Shown: positions 18,597 through 28,162 of the stretch, in pieces
Layout of the letters: the number at the start of each line of letters is the position of its first letter
Position numbering within the stretch: position 1 is the first letter of the stretch
Assembly: GCF_018739865.1 (NCBI RefSeq)
Contig: NZ_JADOER010000003.1
Coordinates: 62,001 to 126,000 of the forward strand
Origin: Leptothoe kymatousa TAU-MAC 1615
Lineage (GTDB): Bacteria; Cyanobacteriota; Cyanobacteriia; Phormidesmidales; Phormidesmidaceae
Reading direction: 5' to 3'
Length of the DNA: 64,000 nt
The notes under the pieces: model-generated
Databases searched by the model: none
Told to the model about the DNA's origin: nothing
What the model saw: the letters and a program-made list of their open reading frames with translations, nothing else
Position numbers and translations under genes: made by a program

Positions 18597-19901
18597 ATGG
18601 TATGCAGTGACACTACATTTGAAATGCTGGCCAATAGCAGACAGCTATGGCCTCAACTGTTTAACCATTTAAATACGGCCATCCATCTCAAAACACTGAA
18701 TGGCAAATGGATTTACGCCAATCATGCCAGCCAGAAATTATGGAACCATGGCCCCATTGACCTGGGCGAAACCAAGACCGACACCGACTGCTTGCCCCCC
18801 GAAAAAATTGCCAGCTTTACCCAAGCTGATGCTCAAATCATTGAGCAAAAATCTCCCGTAGAATTTACCAGCCATAGCGACAACCAGACCATCATTGTCC
18901 GCAAGTCTCTAATTGCCTTAGCCACAAATAAGTCTTGCATCTTGACAGAATGTCAGACTATAAACCACCCAATAAATCCTGAAACCCCAGAGACTCCAGC
19001 GGCACTCGAAGCCACCTTACAAGAGCTACAACAAACCCAGCTACAGCTCGTACAACATGAAAAAATGTCGAGCTTGGGTCAATTAATGGCAGGGGTCGCC
19101 CACGAAATCAATAACCCCGTCAACTTTATTTACGGCAACATTCGCCATGCCCAGTCCTATGTCCAAGAACTCATCGAACTGATCAGCGCCTATCGAGGGG
19201 CAGATGGCCAACCCAACGATGTCGTCCAAACCCTTTTAGACGATATGGATCTAGACTTCATGATGGTGGACTTACCCAAAGTGCTGTCGTCCATGAGCGT
19301 CGGTGCCGAAAGAATTCGGGCGATTGTATCGTCCCTGCGAACATTTTCTCGCATGGACGAAGCCAAGATGAAAACCGTTAATCTCCACGATGGCTTGAAT
19401 AGCACCTTGATGATTTTGGAGCATCGGTTTAAGGCAACCACTGAACGCGCCGCGATTACCATCCAAAAACAATATGGGGAGCTGCCCCCAGTAGAATGCT
19501 ACCCAGGACAGCTCAACCAGGTCTTTATGAATCTCTTGGTGAATGCCATCGATGCCATCGAAGACGCCATGGCAACAGAAGCGATGCCCCTCCCATTGCA
19601 AATTACAATTTCTACCCAGGCAGACCAAGCAATGGCCATCATCGCAATTCATAACGATGGGCCACCCATTCCCCAATCTATTCAACCCCGGCTCTTTGAT
19701 CCGTTTTTCACCACTAAACCTGTGGGTAAAGGCACGGGCATGGGGCTATCCATTAGCTATCAAATTATCAATGAACGCCATGGCGGCCAGCTTAGCTGTG
19801 AATCCGATGAGCACATAGGCACCACGTTTACCATTCGGATTCCCCTGATGACTCAAACGAAAAAACAGGATGCTCCGATGGAACATCCTGCCAAAGACTA
19901 G
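18597..19901 (+). CDS. Soluble PAS-type sensor histidine kinase
   Basis: 434 residues without a membrane segment. The N-terminal ~125 residues resemble a PAS sensor (LNTAIHLKTLNGKWIYANHA). A short coiled coil (ATLQELQQTQLQLVQHEKM) leads to the kinase core with His169 ([12 protein letters not shown]), N box [22 protein letters not shown] and GTGMGLSISYQ. The G1 box is altered: HNDGPPIP stands in place of the usual DxGxGI, so ATP binding may be weakened or tuned. It is a paralogue of the kinase at 14404. Its final codons contain the hairpin that probably ends transcription of the convergent peroxiredoxin gene. Confidence 0.88.
   Translation: MVCSDTTFEMLANSRQLWPQLFNHLNTAIHLKTLNGKWIYANHASQKLWNHGPIDLGETKTDTDCLPPEKIASFTQADAQIIEQKSPVEFTSHSDNQTIIVRKSLIALATNKSCILTECQTINHPINPETPETPAALEATLQELQQTQLQLVQHEKMSSLGQLMAGVAHEINNPVNFIYGNIRHAQSYVQELIELISAYRGADGQPNDVVQTLLDDMDLDFMMVDLPKVLSSMSVGAERIRAIVSSLRTFSRMDEAKMKTVNLHDGLNSTLMILEHRFKATTERAAITIQKQYGELPPVECYPGQLNQVFMNLLVNAIDAIEDAMATEAMPLPLQITISTQADQAMAIIAIHNDGPPIPQSIQPRLFDPFFTTKPVGKGTGMGLSISYQIINERHGGQLSCESDEHIGTTFTIRIPLMTQTKKQDAPMEHPAKD
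19860..19890 (-). terminator. Intrinsic terminator of the peroxiredoxin gene, inside the 3' end of the kinase gene
   Basis: Read on the minus strand, a stem CAGGATG/CATCCTG (arms 19884-19890 and 19866-19872) is followed at once by six T residues (complement of 19860-19865). It lies 42 bp after the peroxiredoxin stop but within coding sequence of the opposite-strand kinase. Confidence 0.75.
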
Positions 19902-19931
19902 CTAGCCAAAAGCCAGTAACCCATTGTCGCC

Positions 19932-20573
19932 CTACTTGTTGGGCTGAGGAGTCATGCGCAGGTAAGGCTTCACTTCGGTAACACCTTTGGGGAACTGCTT
20001 CTTAGCATCTTCAGTGGAAATAGAAGGCACCACAACACAGTCTCCGCCGTCCTGCCAGTTAGCAGGCGTTGCCACCTTGTGGTAGTCGGTTAGCTGTAGC
20101 GAATCAATGACCCGCAAGATCTCGTCAAAGTTACGACCTGTGCTCGCAGGGTAGGTAATAGAAAGACGCAGCTTCTTATTGGGATCGATTACAAATACGG
20201 ATCGCACAGTCAATGTATTACCTGTGCTGGAGTTGGGATGGAGCATCCCGTATAGGTTAGACACTTTCTTGTCTTCGTCCGCCAAGATGGGGTAATCGAC
20301 GTTAGTGCTTTGGGTCTCGTTGATATCACCAATCCAGCCGTTGTGGGAGTCAACACCGTCAACGCTGAGGGCAATGGTTTTCACATTGCGCTTTTCAAAC
20401 TCGGCACGGTACTTAGCAACGGTACCAAGTTCGGTAGTGCAGACAGGAGTATAGTCTGCGGGGTGGGAGAAAAGCACGACCCAGCTATCGCCAGCCCACT
20501 CATGAAAGTTGATATCCCCAGCGGAGGATTTTTGGGTAAAGTCTGGGACCTGATCCCCTAGTTGAAGTGCCAT
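19932..20573 (-). CDS. 1-Cys peroxiredoxin (Prx6 family)
   Basis: 213 residues. A thiol peroxidase reducing hydrogen peroxide and alkyl hydroperoxides. The peroxidatic Cys45 sits in PADYTPVCTTE. The length, the SVDGVDSHNGWIGDI segment and the long C-terminal extension (PANWQDGGDCVVVPS, then KPYLRMTPQ) are those of the 1-Cys/Prx6 group. A second Cys in the extension is present but not in a typical resolving position. It is monocistronic and followed by a good intrinsic terminator. An inverted repeat (GTTT-type arms around CCGG, about 20666-20692) lies upstream. Confidence 0.94.
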   Translation of the reverse strand: MALQLGDQVPDFTQKSSAGDINFHEWAGDSWVVLFSHPADYTPVCTTELGTVAKYRAEFEKRNVKTIALSVDGVDSHNGWIGDINETQSTNVDYPILADEDKKVSNLYGMLHPNSSTGNTLTVRSVFVIDPNKKLRLSITYPASTGRNFDEILRVIDSLQLTDYHKVATPANWQDGGDCVVVPSISTEDAKKQFPKGVTEVKPYLRMTPQPNK

Positions 20574-20772
20574 AACGGAATTTCCTGTTTATTTCCTTTA
20601 ATCGCAGCAATATATGCTTGCACTAACGACCTGTATCCAGGCTATGTGGACTAAGCATCTCATAAACCCCGGTATTCCGACCGGAGTTTAGATGATTCTT
20701 AATTATCCTATCGTGAAAGGACTCAAATGGTATCAACTGTGCCAGACGTCTAAGAAAAAATCTGCACATTTT

Positions 20773-21330
20773 TTAACTTGGGTTTGACCAGTGCTGCAGG
20801 CCTAAATACAGAGCTGCCAAGGTCCCAGCCACTTGAATGTAACCAGCGGCGATGTACTGGTGAATGTCATCAATCGATAGGAGAACGACTTCGATGTCTT
20901 CGGTTTCATCGAGGCGCTGCTCTCCGACGAGATAGGCATTTTCCGCAAGAAATAGGTGAATGCGGTTAGTTTCTTTGACCGGGTTGTCATATAAGACGCT
21001 GAGAAATTTTAAGGTGGGGGCGGTGTAGCCCGTTTCTTCTTCAAGTTCACGCTTGGCGGCAATTTGCGGATCTTCTTGGGAGGGATCAAATGTACCGGCT
21101 GGCAGCTCTAGCAAAATGGCTTGGGCACCATGGCGGTACTGCCGAATCATGACGATATCGCCATGGGCAGTCAGGGGTAAAACTAGGGCGACATCGGGAC
21201 GGACACTGACAAAATAGTCGTCAATCACCTTGCCATTGGGAAGACACACGGTATCTTGGCGGACTTTGTACCAGCGATGATCAAACGCTAAACGGGAGGA
21301 TAGGATTTTCCAGAGTTGAGGTGTAGGCAT
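20773..21330 (-). CDS. NUDIX hydrolase, ADP-ribose pyrophosphatase type
   Basis: 185 residues. A NUDIX box is present: GTFDPSQEDPQIAAKREL followed by EEETGY, with one extra residue between the first Gly and Glu compared with the strict consensus. The preceding MIRQYRHGAQAILLELPAG is typical of ADP-ribose/ADP-sugar pyrophosphatases (NudF-like), and a hydrophobic YTAPTLKFLSVLYDNP follows. It probably hydrolyses ADP-ribose or a related nucleoside diphosphate derivative. Its start is 120 bp from the divergent response regulator start at 21451. Confidence 0.87.
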   Translation of the reverse strand: MPTPQLWKILSSRLAFDHRWYKVRQDTVCLPNGKVIDDYFVSVRPDVALVLPLTAHGDIVMIRQYRHGAQAILLELPAGTFDPSQEDPQIAAKRELEEETGYTAPTLKFLSVLYDNPVKETNRIHLFLAENAYLVGEQRLDETEDIEVVLLSIDDIHQYIAAGYIQVAGTLAALYLGLQHWSNPS

Positions 21331-21450
21331 AGGTGTACGCAGGAGATTCGTCCGCTAGATTTACGATATAAGGCCATTCCCAGGCTGACCGTTGCTCTAT
21401 GTTTCCAAATACCGATTAAGCTTAGGAACTGTAGCGTCAAAGGAAAAGCG

Positions 21451-22149
21451 ATGGCAGAGGCAGCAAAACGAGTCCTGTTAGTGGATGATGAGCCGGGTCT
21501 ACGGGAAGCCGTCCAGGCTTACTTAGAGGACAGCAACTTTGAGGTCCGTACCGCCAGTAATGCTGGGGATGGCATGGAGCTGCTACAACAGGAAACACCG
21601 GATGTGCTGATCTCAGACATTATGATGCCTGAGGTAGATGGGTATAAATTTCTTAAGCAGGTGCGTGAAGATCCTCGCTACAAGTCACTGCCGGTTATTT
21701 TTCTAACGGCTCGGGGCATGACGAGCGATCGCATCCAAGGATATAACGCTGGTTGCGACGCTTACCTCTCTAAACCCTTTGATCCTGAAGAGCTGGTGGC
21801 CATGGTCACTAACTTAATCGAGCGTCAGGCTGCCCGCACACCTGAAGCAGGCGCTACTCCTGATATTGCTGCCATGGCGCGGCAAATTGAAGAAATTAAA
21901 GCACTCTTGACCCAACGGGGCACCATCCCTCAAAAAACCTCTCCTATTCGCATTGACCTCACCCCTCGGGAACAGGATGTCTTAAATCTGGTAGCCGAAG
22001 GGTTAATGAATAAGGAAATCGCCAGCCGCCTAGGCACAACGGTCCGCAACGTGGAGAAATACGTTAGCCGACTGTTTGGCAAAACCGGCACCAACAGCCG
22101 CACAGAGCTAGTACGCTTTGCCCTAGAACATGGCCTAGTGACGACTTAA
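21451..22149 (+). CDS. NarL/LuxR-family response regulator (Rre1/Ycf29-like)
   Basis: 232 residues from the ATG at 21451, preceded by AAAGGAAA; the frame stays open upstream to 21316 but that part overlaps the divergent gene start. Receiver domain with Asp56 (DVLISDIMMPEVDGY) and Lys in LSKPFDP; linker with a helical AAMARQIEEIKALL; LuxR-type HTH (TPREQDVLNLVAEGLMNKEIASRLGT in the pattern, then VRNVEKYVSRLFGKTG). The motif set resembles the widely conserved cyanobacterial/plastid Rre1/Ycf29 regulator, linked to stress responses. The exact orthology is from memory and moderate. It converges on the DUF1824-like gene over a perfect palindrome. Confidence 0.82.
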   Translation: MAEAAKRVLLVDDEPGLREAVQAYLEDSNFEVRTASNAGDGMELLQQETPDVLISDIMMPEVDGYKFLKQVREDPRYKSLPVIFLTARGMTSDRIQGYNAGCDAYLSKPFDPEELVAMVTNLIERQAARTPEAGATPDIAAMARQIEEIKALLTQRGTIPQKTSPIRIDLTPREQDVLNLVAEGLMNKEIASRLGTTVRNVEKYVSRLFGKTGTNSRTELVRFALEHGLVTT

Positions 22150-22162
22150 AGGCTTATTTGAC

Positions 22163-22198
22163 TAGATCTATTCGACTAGATCTAGTCGAATAGATCTA
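22163..22198. terminator. Perfect 36-bp palindrome across the DUF1824-like stop codon
   Basis: The sequence beginning TAGATCTATTCGACTAGA (22163-22180) is followed directly by its exact reverse complement (22181-22198). It lies between the end of the response regulator (22149) and encodes the last codons and stop of the opposite gene (stop at 22182-22184). A role as bidirectional terminator or RNA end-stabiliser is inferred from its place; no T-run is present. Confidence 0.7.
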
Positions 22199-22604
22199 AG
22201 GGAAAGGGACCATAGGTGCCATTGACCAGATCGTACTCCGGTTCACTGGCATGGAAAGAGACTAAAACTCCCCGGTTGGGACCGCTGTAGTCATCTAAAT
22301 ACCAGGCCCCTTTGAGGGTATTAAATTTTAGGTACACAGACCCATCTCGGGGAGGCAAGTCTAAATTGACGGGCTGGGCTAGTTTATGGACATAGGCTTC
22401 TGTGGCAGCTTTAGCGGCAGCCAATGTCTCTGTGCAAATCCCTAGGGTTTCGTAGTCTGCCAGGTGACTAAACCAAAGCAGGGCATCCACCAGCGATCGT
22501 TTTTGATCGTGGGTGAGGTTGGGGGGAACCGCAAGACAGCTAAACTGCGCCAGTTGCTGGCGTACCTTTTTAAGGTTGTCCGGGGTAGGTTTGAGTTTGA
22601 GCAT
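22182..22604 (-). CDS. DUF1824-like cyanobacterial protein
   Basis: 140 residues. A helical first half (LKKVRQQLAQFSCLAVPPN, ALLWFSHLADYETLGICTE) and a strand-rich second half (SVYLKFNTLKGAWYLDDYSG, GVLVSFHASEP, NGTYGPFPLDLF). The last motif and the length agree with the cyanobacterial DUF1824 family as I recall it; no function is known. The final codons Asp-Leu-Phe-Asp and the stop are written within one half of a 36-bp palindrome. Confidence 0.75.
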   Translation of the reverse strand: MLKLKPTPDNLKKVRQQLAQFSCLAVPPNLTHDQKRSLVDALLWFSHLADYETLGICTETLAAAKAATEAYVHKLAQPVNLDLPPRDGSVYLKFNTLKGAWYLDDYSGPNRGVLVSFHASEPEYDLVNGTYGPFPLDLFD

Positions 22605-22730
22605 AGTGCTAACGATCTCAGGTTCGCGATTTTACGCGGTTGAGGGTTGCAAGTCGTGGGCGGGATGGGCTCACTAGAGTGAGACGGTGCGCCATTGCAC
22701 CAGCGCTATTATGCCATTGACCCTACGCCT

Positions 22731-23495
22731 ATGACACTTACCTGCGATCGCACTCAAGAGCAGGCCCCCCGCTATAATTTGCGGGTCCACGACATGCCAG
22801 CAGACCAGCGCCCCCGCGAACGCTTAATGACCTACGGGGCCAAAAATCTCACATCGGCTGAGCTGCTGGCAATTTTACTGGGCACTGGGGTATGTCGTGG
22901 CAATAAGCTATCTGCGGTTAATTTAGGCCAACATATTCTCAATGAACTGGCCCAGGAGGGCAGCTCTGCCCTGGATGCCCTCAGGCAGGTGACCTACCAA
23001 GAGCTAATGCTAGTCCCCGGCATCGGACCGGCCAAAGCCAGTACCATTTTGGCAGCGCTGGAACTAGGCAAGCGCGTTTTACACAATCGCCCCACCGACC
23101 GCACCGTCGTAGACGATCCCGCCATTGCGGCAGCGGCCCTAAGCCAAGATTTAATGTGGCAATCCCAGGAGAGATTTGCGATCGCTCTTTTAGATGTCAA
23201 ACATCGCCTCTTAGGCACCAAAGTGATCTCCCTGGGCACAGCAACAGAAACCCTAGCCCACCCCCGTGAGATTTTTCGTGAAGTGATTAAACAGGGGGCG
23301 ACCCGAGTCATTGTTGCCCACAATCATCCCAGCGGTAGCCTCCAACCCAGCACCGCAGACTTAGATCTGACCCACCAACTGCTCAAAAGCGCCAATATTT
23401 TAGGCATTCCGCTATTAGATCACCTGATCCTTGGCAATGGCGACTTTACCAGCCTGCGACAAACTACAGATCTCTGGAATGAAGACACAGACTGA
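22731..23495 (+). CDS. radC: RadC-family JAB/MPN domain protein
   Basis: 254 residues from the ATG at 22731; a TTG at 22695 in frame would add 12 residues. The N-terminal helical part ([20 protein letters not shown], then [21 protein letters not shown]) has a helix-hairpin-helix DNA-binding motif. The C-terminal JAB domain carries the metal-binding signature [16 protein letters not shown]. The family is historically called a DNA-repair protein, but its biochemical role is uncertain. It is divergent from the DUF1824-like gene and has no operon partner. Confidence 0.9.
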   Translation: MTLTCDRTQEQAPRYNLRVHDMPADQRPRERLMTYGAKNLTSAELLAILLGTGVCRGNKLSAVNLGQHILNELAQEGSSALDALRQVTYQELMLVPGIGPAKASTILAALELGKRVLHNRPTDRTVVDDPAIAAAALSQDLMWQSQERFAIALLDVKHRLLGTKVISLGTATETLAHPREIFREVIKQGATRVIVAHNHPSGSLQPSTADLDLTHQLLKSANILGIPLLDHLILGNGDFTSLRQTTDLWNEDTD

Positions 23496-24344
23496 GGAGA
23501 AACCTTACGAGATATTAAAACATCACCTCTAGCGAAACATACTTCAACAAATGTTCAAAAAAGGACGTATGAAGAAGAGATTTGGTACGTCTTTTTACAT
23601 GTAGTAATACGTTGGCCATAGCCAATCTATCACCATGCCGTTAGAGACTGCCTGCCATACATCGTTCCATGACATAGGAACTGCGACGGCTGCATCACAT
23701 AATCGGCCCCAATCCCTTGCTGCATGCAAGTCTGGGCTAGCCCCCATTACCCGGCACCAGCATCAGATCGCCCTGAAGTTAGGATAAAGAATAGGTTGAG
23801 ACCTATTGTTGTGGCGATATTATTTGAAACTGTCTGGAAAACCTGTCTGGAAAACTGCTTGGCAACAGACATCTCACATCAATGCCATTTTCCTTGATTT
23901 TGTTAATTCTTTTTTTACACTCTGGACGCAAGTTAACATTTATCCCGTTGTTGCCATCTTCATAGCCACTTACGCCCCAGCAGTCGTAACATTTGTAACT
24001 GTTCGCTAGTTATCAAATACGTTAAATGGTGAGCTTGGCAAGCTTCAAATCGCTATAACCCTTGTTCAAGTTTTATGGGCAACGGGCATTTGTTCACCCA
24101 TGTCCAGCCAGGTTTAGAGATATCCCATCGGATCTCCATCGTAGATAAGTAATTCATTGGCCTTGGGAGGATCTATTTCTACCTGGCTTATTCCATGGCG
24201 GTTCAGACCTAGTGAGGCTATCTGCCGTTATCCCCTGGCCTGGAGAATAATTATTTTGGAAAAATTGCATTGGTTTAGATCCCCAATATCAACAACTTTT
24301 ATCTTGCCTAATTAAATCAGTGCTTTTGGAGTCAGACATCAGCC
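23496..24344. other. Intergenic region upstream of the SulP transporter gene
   Basis: About 850 bp without a convincing gene. A perfect 13-bp direct repeat (CTGTCTGGAAAAC) is at 23830-23855. A 67-residue frame at 23806-24009 has no family resemblance or ribosome binding site. GGAG at about 24329, before the ATG at 24345, is the likely ribosome binding site of the transporter. The long leader may hold low-CO2 regulatory sites, but none is recognised. Confidence 0.5.
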
Positions 24345-26039
24345 ATGACCATTTCTCTATCCGTCCTTAAGCCCGGTCTCAAGTTCCATAATTTACGGGG
24401 AGATATTTTTGGCGGTCTCACCGCCGCCATCGTAGCTTTACCCCTAGCCCTAGCCTTTGGTGTCGCATCTGGTGCGGGTCCCAGCGCGGGCCTCTACGGA
24501 GCAATTTTTGTTGGCTTCTTAGCCGCTTTTTTTGGCGGCACGCCATCCCAGGTCTCCGGTCCCACGGGGCCCATGACCGTGGTGATGGCCTCCACATTTG
24601 CAGCCCTCACCGCCAAACATCCAGAAACAGGCCTAGCCATGGCCTTTACGGTGGTCATCTTGGGGGGCTTATTTCAAATCCTGATGGGGGTTTTGCACCT
24701 AGGCAAGTACATTACCTTGATGCCTTACACCGTGATCTCAGGATTTATGTCCGGGATCGGCGTGATTATTATCTTGATCCAAATTGGGCCACTGCTGGGC
24801 CATATCGGCACTGGCGGCGTCGTCGCATCCATTCGGCAATATCCAGAGGTCTTTAGCCACATTGATCCGGTGGCTGCAGGCTTAGGACTGCTCACTTTGG
24901 CCATTGTGTTTGCGGCCCCCCCCAAACTCAACCGCATCTTGCCCGCCCCATTAATTGCCCTGGTACTTTGCACCCTACTCTCGGTCTACTATTTTCCCGA
25001 GAGTGGCATTCCCCGCATTGGTGATATTCCAGAGGGATTGCCTCGCCTGCAAATGCCCTACCTGACCTGGGACACCATCCGAGAAATGCTGGGCTACAGC
25101 CTGATGCTGGGAGTGTTAGGTGCCCTGGATTCACTGCTAACCTCCCTGGTCGCCGATAGCATTACCCGCACTCAACATAATTCTGACCGTGAGCTCATCG
25201 GCCAAGGCATTGGCAACTGCGTAGCCGGATTATTTGGCGGCCTGCCGGGAGCTGGGGCCACCATGCGAACAGTGATTAATGTGCAGTCCGGCGGTCGCAC
25301 CAATCTTTCTGGGATGATCCATGCCCTAGTGCTGGCGGTGATTGTCTTAAAAGCTGGCAACTTAACCGAGCCCATTCCCCACGCAGTCCTGGCCGGTATT
25401 TTGATCAAGGTTGGCATTGACATCATTGACTGGGGCTTTTTAAAGCGCGCCCACCGACTTTCGACCAAGGGCGCAGGCTTAATGTATTTGGTGATGGGCC
25501 TAACGGTCTTTGTCGATTTGATCACCGCCGTCGCCGTTGGCGTATTCTTAGCAAATTTATTAACCATTAAAGCCATTACCGATATCCAAGTGAAGGATAT
25601 GCGGGCCGTGACCCATGGTGATAATGAAAACTGGCTCACCCCGGAAGAGCGATCGCTATTAAAAGCTGCCAAGGGACGCATTTTAATGTTCCACCTGAGC
25701 GGGCCCATGAGTTTTGGGGCAGCTAAGTCGATCTCACGCAGGTTAGCCATTGTCGAAAACTATGAAATTCTGATTTTAGACCTGACCACGGTGCCCAGAT
25801 TAGGCGTGACTGCCTTACTGGCCATTGAAACCATGATGAAAGACGCCATCGCCAAACGCCGTGACATATTTTTGGTCGGTGCCAAGGGGCAGGTGCAACA
25901 CAGGCTGCAGCGGTTAGAAATCGTAGAGAAATTGCCAATGTCCCATAAGGTGAAAGAGCGCAGTATCGCCCTGACACGTTCGATGGAACTGCTCAATATG
26001 TATGTCCCGGCAGACGTGCAGCAGGAGGTAGCGCAATAG
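24345..26039 (+). CDS. bicA: SulP-family bicarbonate transporter (BicA-like)
   Basis: 564 residues. The N-terminal ~400 residues are a multi-pass SulP membrane domain beginning LRGDIFGGLTAAIVALPLAL and continuing GGTPSQVSGPTGPMTVVMA, IGQGIGNCVAGLFGG and GAGATMRTVINVQSGGRTN. A cytoplasmic STAS domain (~440-550) follows (RILMFHLSGPMSFGAAKSI). The motifs and length agree closely with BicA, the Na+-dependent low-affinity, high-flux HCO3- transporter of cyanobacteria, more than with sulfate-type SulP members. It feeds the carboxysome-based CO2-concentrating mechanism, of which ccmK4 is also in this window. Alone on its strand. Substrate assigned by similarity. Confidence 0.87.
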   Translation: MTISLSVLKPGLKFHNLRGDIFGGLTAAIVALPLALAFGVASGAGPSAGLYGAIFVGFLAAFFGGTPSQVSGPTGPMTVVMASTFAALTAKHPETGLAMAFTVVILGGLFQILMGVLHLGKYITLMPYTVISGFMSGIGVIIILIQIGPLLGHIGTGGVVASIRQYPEVFSHIDPVAAGLGLLTLAIVFAAPPKLNRILPAPLIALVLCTLLSVYYFPESGIPRIGDIPEGLPRLQMPYLTWDTIREMLGYSLMLGVLGALDSLLTSLVADSITRTQHNSDRELIGQGIGNCVAGLFGGLPGAGATMRTVINVQSGGRTNLSGMIHALVLAVIVLKAGNLTEPIPHAVLAGILIKVGIDIIDWGFLKRAHRLSTKGAGLMYLVMGLTVFVDLITAVAVGVFLANLLTIKAITDIQVKDMRAVTHGDNENWLTPEERSLLKAAKGRILMFHLSGPMSFGAAKSISRRLAIVENYEILILDLTTVPRLGVTALLAIETMMKDAIAKRRDIFLVGAKGQVQHRLQRLEIVEKLPMSHKVKERSIALTRSMELLNMYVPADVQQEVAQ

Positions 26040-26662
26040 ACTTTGCCCCCAAGGCTGGGGAGGAGCTGCCCGCCGCATCACGATGCCAAGGCAACCATTT
26101 AAGGTTGCAAATTGCGTGAATCCACCCTTCGGTTATGGCTAATTCATCAACTACGCTTGCGATGTAAGGCTAGTTCCAATATTAGAAACGCTTCGTTTTT
26201 AGCTATTTTCGATGGGTTAGAGACTGTGGGATGCCCATGGTGTCTAGCTTTGCAAGTTTTCTTAAAAGATATGCAACGAAGTTGACCTAACTCACGTCTG
26301 AGGATAAAAGGCATTGCGAAATGCTGCTACTAGAGCATCGCATAGCTTAAGTCCTACTCAGAGTGCAATGTTGGGTCATCTTTATTTATGGTGCAGTTAG
26401 CTATTCTTGACCTGCATAAATATCATGCATGTTTTTCATGTTGAACTCCTGAGGCCGATCCAAGCGACAGGATTTTAGATCAAGATAGTTACGGGTATTT
26501 ACATTTCTATAGCAGTCTGCCGGAGTTATTCGTCAGGCTGTATTGCACATCGCTATTGCTATCTATCTTCTAGCGATCATTCATCAGATGGACTTGTGCA
26601 AAAACATTTATCGATTTTCAGGGTGACCTTGCTTGTGATTGTTAGTTAGAACATCTGTGCTG
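26040..26662. other. Intergenic region, no gene seen
   Basis: About 600 bp with stop codons in all frames and no hairpin or repeat that I could support. The part before 26662 should contain the promoter of the HD-domain gene. Confidence 0.4.
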
Positions 26663-27508
26663 ATGTACAGCCCTAAGAAAACACTAATTGAAACTTTTAC
26701 TACCTATCTACAAAGAACCTACGACACTGTCTTTTGTGGCAGTGATCCTTGCTACGGTGAGTTTTTGCGGTCTACCGCTCGTATGGTTTTGGGTACGATA
26801 GCCCAGAGTGATGCTCTATATCACGACTTAGAACACACCCTGCTAGTGACGGCTGTTGGGCAAGAGATTCTGCAAGCCAAGCGGATTTGCGAAGGTTCGA
26901 CCAGTGTCACCCAACAGGATTGGCTGCATGTCATCACTGCTTTGCTTTGCCATGATATTGGCTATTGCAAGGGCATATGCCAACAGGATGATGCTGAATT
27001 GGGTCGTCATATCACTGGCATCGGTGAAGAGTATGTCTTTTTACCGTTTGGCTCCACTGACGCGGCCCTGAGCCCCTACCATGTGGACCGGGGTAAGCAG
27101 TTTGTTTGTGAGCGATTTGGGACGACGACGTTGCTGGATATTGCCACGGTGCAAAACATTATTGACCGCACCCGGTTTCCGGCCATCGATCGCCCCATGC
27201 CGGCCAATGTGAAAGCCCTCGCAGATCTGGGACGGGCGGCGGATTTGATTGGTCAGTTTAGCGATCGCAACTATTTACAAAAGCTGCCCGCACTCTTTTA
27301 CGAGTTTGAACAAAACGGCACCAACCAAAGCCTAGGCTATAACCATCTCACCGATGTGAAACTAGGCCTTTCAGAATTCTATTGGAGCCGTGTACACGAA
27401 CACGTAGAAGGGGCCATTGACTATCTCAAATACACCCCCACAGGTCAACAAATCGTGACGGAGCTGTATGCCAATGTAGCCGTGCCAAAAGCCAGTATGT
27501 GCGCGTAG
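26663..27508 (+). CDS. HD-domain metal-dependent phosphohydrolase
   Basis: 281 residues from the ATG at 26663 (an in-frame TTG at 26639 adds eight). Metal-binding motifs of the HD superfamily are YHDLEHTLLVT and LLCHDIGYCKG. A later SDRNYLQKLPALFYEFEQNG fits the family's helical C-terminus. HD enzymes hydrolyse phosphate esters of nucleotides or cyclic nucleotides; which substrate applies here cannot be told. Monocistronic between two gene-poor stretches. Confidence 0.8.
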   Translation: MYSPKKTLIETFTTYLQRTYDTVFCGSDPCYGEFLRSTARMVLGTIAQSDALYHDLEHTLLVTAVGQEILQAKRICEGSTSVTQQDWLHVITALLCHDIGYCKGICQQDDAELGRHITGIGEEYVFLPFGSTDAALSPYHVDRGKQFVCERFGTTTLLDIATVQNIIDRTRFPAIDRPMPANVKALADLGRAADLIGQFSDRNYLQKLPALFYEFEQNGTNQSLGYNHLTDVKLGLSEFYWSRVHEHVEGAIDYLKYTPTGQQIVTELYANVAVPKASMCA

Positions 27509-27652
27509 CAACAGGCTTCTAAGATTTCGAAAAGTCTTGGCAGTCCTGGTGTTATACGCCATGTACCTGTTTTTTGTGCTCGTATCTGACAACACCCGTA
27601 TGCAGATCGGCAGAAAGCACCTAAACTAGGGCTGTTCTTATCTGAAAGACCC

Positions 27653-28027
27653 ATGGCTCCACGTGACGCGAGTAAACCTGAAGCAGCTCCTGCCACCGCT
27701 CCTACCAAGGAAGCAGAGGCAGCCCCTGCTCAAGCAAAAGCGCCTGAACCTCCAGTAGATACCGACAATTTGGATGTCGTCTTTAGTGCCCTCAAAACAC
27801 TAATGACCACGGTGGATAAGCTACAAAAGTCACGTCAAGAAGTGGGCGACATTAAACCCTTAATTGTGCGCATGCTGGATGGAGAACTCCTATCGGGGGA
27901 TGAACTAGACCAGCTAAAAACAGGCGTGAGCGGCCTCTCGAAACTGGTACGCATCTATGGTGACTACCAAACCGCCCTGGAAAAAGCACAGCCAGCCCGA
28001 GAAATTTTGGACACCGTTCTCAAGTAA
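27653..28027 (+). CDS. Hypothetical protein with Ala/Pro-rich N-terminus and helical C-terminus
   Basis: 124 residues. The first ~40 residues are rich in Ala, Pro and Glu (ATAPTKEAEAAPAQAKAPEP), probably disordered. The rest is predicted helical: DVVFSALKTLMTTVDKLQKS, IKPLIVRMLDGELL, LVRIYGDYQTALEKAQPA. No signal, membrane segment or known domain. It resembles small adaptor-like cyanobacterial proteins, but no function is assigned. It is convergent with the CNNM-type gene across a 12-bp-arm hairpin. Confidence 0.65.
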   Translation: MAPRDASKPEAAPATAPTKEAEAAPAQAKAPEPPVDTDNLDVVFSALKTLMTTVDKLQKSRQEVGDIKPLIVRMLDGELLSGDELDQLKTGVSGLSKLVRIYGDYQTALEKAQPAREILDTVLK

Positions 28028-28067
28028 ATAAGCCCTTAGCTCTATCCATTTGAGCACCAGCCAAGGC

Positions 28068-28102
28068 GGCATATTAAGCGTGCCGGGGCTGCTTAATATG
28101 CC
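28068..28102. terminator. Perfect inverted repeat between convergent genes
   Basis: GGCATATTAAGC (28068-28079) is the exact reverse complement of 28091-28102 with an 11-nt loop. It lies between the ends of two convergent genes (28027 and 28163), so a bidirectional terminator is likely, though no T-run follows. Confidence 0.55.
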
Positions 28103-28162
28103 TGAATATATGGGCCACCTATGGGCCAAACTCCAACGCTATTGGTTTGGGGCGGCATTGTT

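Noticed and set aside
23806-24009. 67-residue ORF before the bicarbonate transporter gene
   Set aside because: No ribosome binding site and no family resemblance; its start includes a short direct repeat. Likely chance.
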